Shown here piece after piece: positions 61,132 through 64,000 of a stretch of 64,000 bases of DNA (its first letter is position 1; each line of letters begins with the position of its first letter). The DNA lies in assembly GCF_003202205.1 (NCBI RefSeq), contig NZ_PDOG01000006.1:125437-189436 (forward strand), given 5' to 3'. The DNA comes from Halomonas sp. LBP4. Lineage in GTDB: Bacteria > Pseudomonadota > Gammaproteobacteria > Pseudomonadales > Halomonadaceae. The notes below the pieces were generated by a model. The model was given only the letters and a program-made list of their open reading frames with translations. It made no database searches and had not been told where the DNA came from. A program made the position numbers and the translations under genes.

Positions 61132-61881
61132 ATGACCCACTCAAGCACGCCTGCCACGGTCGTGATCTACTCCGGCGGCATGGACTCCTTCACGGTCCTC
61201 CACCGCGCCCTGCGCGAAGGCCTCGAGGTGCACGCCCTCTCCTTCGACTACGGCCAGCGCCACGCCCGCGAGCTGCAGGTGGCGGCCAAGGTCTGCCGCG
61301 AACTCGGCGTACCGCACCAGGTGGTCGACATCCGCGCCATCCACGGCCTGATCGACAACTCGGCGCTCACCGACGCCAGCCGCGAGATGCCCGAGGGCGA
61401 CTACGGCCGGGAGAACCTGGCCGATACGGTGGTGCCCAACCGCAACATGATCCTGCTTGCGCTGGCCATCGCCAAGGCGGTGAACATCGGCGCCTGCCGC
61501 GTCGACTATGGCGCCCACGGCGGCGACCACGTGCTCTACCCCGACTGCCGCCCCGAGTTCGTCGAGGCCATGAAGGCCGTGGCCGGCATCGCCAACTTCG
61601 CCCCCGTCGAGATCCACGCCCCCTACCTGCGCGCCAGCAAGGCCGAGATCCTCGCCGAAGGCCTGGCCATGGGGCTCGACTATGCCGACACCTGGACCTG
61701 CTATCGCGGCGAGGCGCTCGCCTGCGGGCGCTGCGGCAGCTGCCGGGAGCGCCTGGCGGCCTTCGCCGCCAACGGTGCCACGGATCCACTGGGCTATTCA
61801 CAGCGGCCCGACGCCGCCGCAGATGTCTCACAGCGCCCCGCCGCCGCCGCAACACCACCAGGGGGGTCGCCCGATGTATAG
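61132..61881 (+). CDS. queC: 7-cyano-7-deazaguanine synthase (QueC)
   Basis: This is a 249-residue ATP-dependent enzyme that converts 7-carboxy-7-deazaguanine to preQ0 with ammonia. The PP-loop YSGGMDS (about 10-16), the HALSFDYGQRH segment and the zinc site C-Y-R-G (near residue 190), CGRCGSCRERLAAF are intact. About 35 C-terminal residues after the zinc site are extra, with the repeat SQRPDAAADV-SQRPAAAATP coded by two 24-base near-identical blocks (61798-61821, 61828-61851). It overlaps queE by eight bases. First gene of queC-queE-queD. Confidence 0.94.
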   Translation: MTHSSTPATVVIYSGGMDSFTVLHRALREGLEVHALSFDYGQRHARELQVAAKVCRELGVPHQVVDIRAIHGLIDNSALTDASREMPEGDYGRENLADTVVPNRNMILLALAIAKAVNIGACRVDYGAHGGDHVLYPDCRPEFVEAMKAVAGIANFAPVEIHAPYLRASKAEILAEGLAMGLDYADTWTCYRGEALACGRCGSCRERLAAFAANGATDPLGYSQRPDAAADVSQRPAAAATPPGGSPDV

Positions 61882-62518
61882 CGTCAAGGAGGCCTTCTAC
61901 TCGCTGCAGGGCGAGGGCGCCCGGGCCGGACGCGCCAGCGTCTTCTGCCGCTTCGCCGGCTGCAACCTCTGGTCGGGGCGCGAGCGGGACCGTGCCGGCG
62001 CCGCCTGCCGCTTCTGCGATACCGACTTCGTCGGCACCGACGGCCAGCACGGCGGTCGCTTCGCGGATGCCGAGGCCCTGGCCGTCCACCTGGCGGCGCT
62101 ATGGCCGGACCAGGACGGCGTGGCCACGCCCTATGTGGTGTTCACCGGCGGCGAGCCGCTGCTGCAGCTCGACGAGGCGCTGATCCGCGCCATGCACGAA
62201 CGGGGCTTCGAGGTGGCGGTGGAGACCAACGGCACCCTGCCCGTCCCGGCCGGTATCGACTGGCTCTGCGTCAGCCCCAAGGGCGCCACCTCGCTGGCGC
62301 TGACCGAGGGCGACGAGCTCAAGCTGGTCCACCCCCAGGTCGAGGCCCCGCCCGAGCGTTTCGCCGGGCTCGACTTTCGCCACTTCTTCCTGCAACCGAT
62401 GGACACCGCCCCCCTGGGCCGGACCGACAGCCCCATGGCCGAGACCGTGGCCTACTGCCTGGCTCACCCCCAGTGGCGCCTGTCGTTGCAGACCCACAAG
62501 ATCGCGGGGATCGACTGA
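61874..62518 (+). CDS. queE: 7-carboxy-7-deazaguanine synthase (QueE)
   Basis: This is a 214-residue radical SAM enzyme. The cluster motif is of the extended type, C-NLWSGRERDRAGAA-C-RF-C (Cys14-x-Cys-x2-Cys, about 31-49), typical of one QueE subclass. VVFTGGEPLLQLDEALIRAM and ETNGTLPVP are substrate and SAM segments. It rearranges 6-carboxy-tetrahydropterin to 7-carboxy-7-deazaguanine. The ATG overlaps queC; the stop overlaps the queD start (TGATG). Confidence 0.94.
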   Translation: MYSVKEAFYSLQGEGARAGRASVFCRFAGCNLWSGRERDRAGAACRFCDTDFVGTDGQHGGRFADAEALAVHLAALWPDQDGVATPYVVFTGGEPLLQLDEALIRAMHERGFEVAVETNGTLPVPAGIDWLCVSPKGATSLALTEGDELKLVHPQVEAPPERFAGLDFRHFFLQPMDTAPLGRTDSPMAETVAYCLAHPQWRLSLQTHKIAGID

Positions 62519-63357
62519 TGACGCTCTTCGTCAACCGCCTGACCCAACTGGACGTATCGCTCTGGTGCCCGCGCCGCGGCCTCACCGCCGCCAGCTGGCA
62601 CGTGGACGCCGAACTCGACGGCGAGCTCGGCGAGGACGGCATGCTGTTCGACTTCGGCGAGGTCAAGCCGTGGATCAAGTCGCGGCTCGACGCCGGGCCG
62701 GACCATACCCTGCTGGTGCCGACCCGGGCCCCCGGCGTGGAGGTCCAGGAGTGCCGCGAGGGGCTCTGCGTGCGCACCTCCCTGCCCTATCCCATGGAGA
62801 TCCGCGCCCCGCGCCAGGCCCTCACCCTGCTGCCGTGGAGCGAGATCACCCTCGAGCGGCTGGGCGACCGCCTCGCCGAGGACCTGATGCGCCGCCCCCC
62901 CGACCAGGTCACCGCCATCCGGCTGGCGCTGCGCGAGGAGGCCATCGACGGCCCCGCCTACTGCTACAGTCATGGCCTGCGGCGCCACGCCGGCAACTGC
63001 CAGCGCATTGCCCACGGGCACCGCTCGCGGCTGCACATCTGGCAGGGCGGCAAGCGCGCCCCGGCCCTCGAGCAGCGCTGGGCCGACTGGCTGGCCGACC
63101 GCTACCTGGTCAGCGAGGAGGATATCGTCGACGGCGGCGAATCGGAGTACCGGGGCCAGCTGACCACCCGCTACCGCTCCGACCAGGGCAGCTTCTGCCT
63201 GCGCCTGCCCCAGGAGCGCTGCGCCATCCTCCACACCCCCACCACCGTGGAGCATATCGCCGCCTGGCTCGCCACCGAGATCGCCCGCGAGACCGGGCAC
63301 GCCACCCGGGTCCAGGCCTTCGAGGGCATCGACAAGGGGGCCATCGCCCAGGCATGA
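62518..63357 (+). CDS. queD: 6-carboxytetrahydropterin synthase, two-domain QueD
   Basis: This is a 279-residue protein, about twice the length of ordinary QueD (about 120). The C-terminal half has the QueD zinc and catalytic motif around NCQRIAHGHRSRLHIWQGG with a nearby Cys, and TPTTVEHIAAWLATEIAR. The N-terminal half (FVNRLTQLDVSLWCPRRGLT) is a degenerate tandem-fold domain without the HxH zinc residues. It makes 6-carboxy-tetrahydropterin from dihydroneopterin triphosphate, feeding QueE. Confidence 0.88.
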   Translation: MTLFVNRLTQLDVSLWCPRRGLTAASWHVDAELDGELGEDGMLFDFGEVKPWIKSRLDAGPDHTLLVPTRAPGVEVQECREGLCVRTSLPYPMEIRAPRQALTLLPWSEITLERLGDRLAEDLMRRPPDQVTAIRLALREEAIDGPAYCYSHGLRRHAGNCQRIAHGHRSRLHIWQGGKRAPALEQRWADWLADRYLVSEEDIVDGGESEYRGQLTTRYRSDQGSFCLRLPQERCAILHTPTTVEHIAAWLATEIARETGHATRVQAFEGIDKGAIAQA

Positions 63358-63394
63358 CCGGGACGGGCACCGCCATGAACGGGGAGGAGAGGGC

Positions 63395-63673
63395 ATGAAG
63401 GGGGCAAGCGCACGAGGCACCGAGGGCGAGTGCCGCCCCGGCTGCGGCGCCTGCTGCATCGCCCCCTCGATCAGCTCGGCGATTCCCGGCATGCCCGACG
63501 GCAAGCCGGCCGGAGCCCGCTGCGTCCAGCTCGATGCCGACAACCTCTGCCGGCTGTTCGGCGACCCCCGCCGCCCCGCGGTCTGCGCCCGCTTCACCTT
63601 CGACCGGGAGCTGTGCGGCGAGCATCGCGACCAGGCGCTGGAGCGCATCGCCGCCCTGGAGCTGGCGACCTAG
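63395..63673 (+). CDS. YkgJ family cysteine cluster protein
   Basis: This is a 92-residue protein. CRPGCGACCIAPSISSAIPG (about 13-32), then CVQLDADNLCRLFGDP and CARFTFDRELCGE, form the eight-cysteine YkgJ (UPF0153) pattern thought to bind zinc or an iron-sulfur cluster. AGGAGAG precedes the ATG. Its TAG stop (63671-63673) belongs to the junction of the mobile element that follows, so the natural C-terminus may have been slightly different. It probably shares the que transcript. Confidence 0.85.
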   Translation: MKGASARGTEGECRPGCGACCIAPSISSAIPGMPDGKPAGARCVQLDADNLCRLFGDPRRPAVCARFTFDRELCGEHRDQALERIAALELAT

Positions 63674-63833
63674 CAGCCTGTCGGATTTGACCGATCGTCG
63701 CGAGAAGGACGGATTTCGAGTCAAGTTTATCGATCTGATGAGGCGAATAGCGCGCTATTTAACAAATCAGATCGAATGAAATTGGCCGAAAGCCCGGGTT
63801 TCGCAGTAGATCAGCGTTAAGTCCGACAGGCTG
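63674..63833. mobile_element. 160-bp MITE-like element with 12-bp terminal inverted repeats
   Basis: CAGCCTGTCGGA at the left end (63674-63685) and TCCGACAGGCTG at the right end (63822-63833) are exact inverted repeats. Each is flanked by CTAG (63670-63673 and 63834-63837), a likely 4-bp target duplication. The interior has a further long palindrome: TCGATCTGAT (63730-63739) / ATCAGATCGA (63766-63775) around AATAGCGCGCTATT. There is no transposase. It is poorer in G+C than its surroundings, so it was probably moved by an IS5-like transposase elsewhere; that family call is inferred from the CTAG target. Confidence 0.85.
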
Positions 63834-63913
63834 CTAGCCCCGGACCGTCGCACATCCACCCCAGGCGGCGGCCGCCAGGTCGGCGCCATTCCCCCACGGG
63901 GGCCTGACCCTGC

Positions 63914-64000
63914 CGAATCCCCACATTTTTCTCGACGTTGATAGCTTGTTCGCCGAAAAAGGCGCCGAGGCTGCCCCTATGGGGTCAGACCCCAGCCAAG
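63914..64000 (+). repeat. REP-like composite element, third locus (cut by window edge)
   Basis: CGAATCCCCAC (63914-63924), GTTCGCCGAAAAAGGCGCCG (63948-63967), CCCCTATGGGGTCAGACCCC (63974-63993) and AGCCAAG repeat the element at 60741-60827 with the same spacing. The right arm lies beyond the window. The 63838-63913 stretch before it holds nothing recognised. Confidence 0.7.

Overview
The window reads as chromosomal DNA of a high-GC gammaproteobacterium, most likely a member of the Halomonadaceae (Halomonas or a close relative). The basis is overall protein character: a DUF2789 protein, a Hut cluster, a CIO-like bd oxidase, PqiABC and a phasin-like protein. This is inference without a database search. 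There is no phage, plasmid or complete insertion sequence. Most of the window is dense, ordinary chromosome, with accessory material confined to a few intergenic sites.

Layout. 1-7.1 kb holds the start of one cytochrome oxidase subunit II gene (cut by the window edge), a DUF2970 and a phasin-like protein, and a second, complete minus-strand oxidase cluster. That cluster has subunit II with two cytochrome c domains, subunit I, two subunit III-like proteins and subunit IV, and runs into lrgA-lrgB. 7.3-9.9 kb has tRNA-Pro(GGG), a small membrane protein, an LTxxQ periplasmic protein, a small lipoprotein and a DUF938 methyltransferase. 10-15.3 kb has a branched-chain amino acid type ABC transporter whose binding protein gene converges on livGFHM.

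16.2-25.8 kb is a histidine utilisation region: hutC, a YjiH-type transporter divergent from hutIGUH, and a COG2056 transporter. Two perfect TGTATATACA palindromes lie in the divergent control region, one before yjiH and one before hutI. 25.9-26.8 kb is decaying DNA: a P-type ATPase remnant and a MntA/HepT module whose hepT has lost its middle. 26.9-37.5 kb has hrpB translationally coupled to a RutR-like TetR regulator, then a purine catabolism set (xdhABC, guanine deaminase, adenine deaminase). A RutR-box-like palindrome stands in front of xdhA.

37.6-45.5 kb has cydABDC plus a DUF4139 protein. 45.8-51.1 kb has a Ca2+/Na+ antiporter, pqiABC and a helix-hairpin-helix protein. 51.1-58.4 kb has a DEAD-box RNA helicase with a structured 5' leader, a CynX-type transporter, an asparaginase, a DUF2789 protein and an HDOD-GGDEF signalling protein. 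58.6-63.7 kb has an SRPBCC protein, trhP (tRNA U34 hydroxylation) and the queC-queE-queD-ykgJ cluster (queuosine precursor synthesis).

The most interesting non-coding signals are: (i) a roughly 105-bp intergenic repeat in two copies whose central hairpin shows a compensatory base change; (ii) elements built on GGGGTC(A/T)GACCCC at three loci; (iii) a 160-bp non-autonomous mobile element with 12-bp perfect terminal inverted repeats and CTAG flanks that supplies the stop codon of the ykgJ-like gene; (iv) HutC and RutR-like operators; (v) the nested hairpin leader of the RNA helicase gene.
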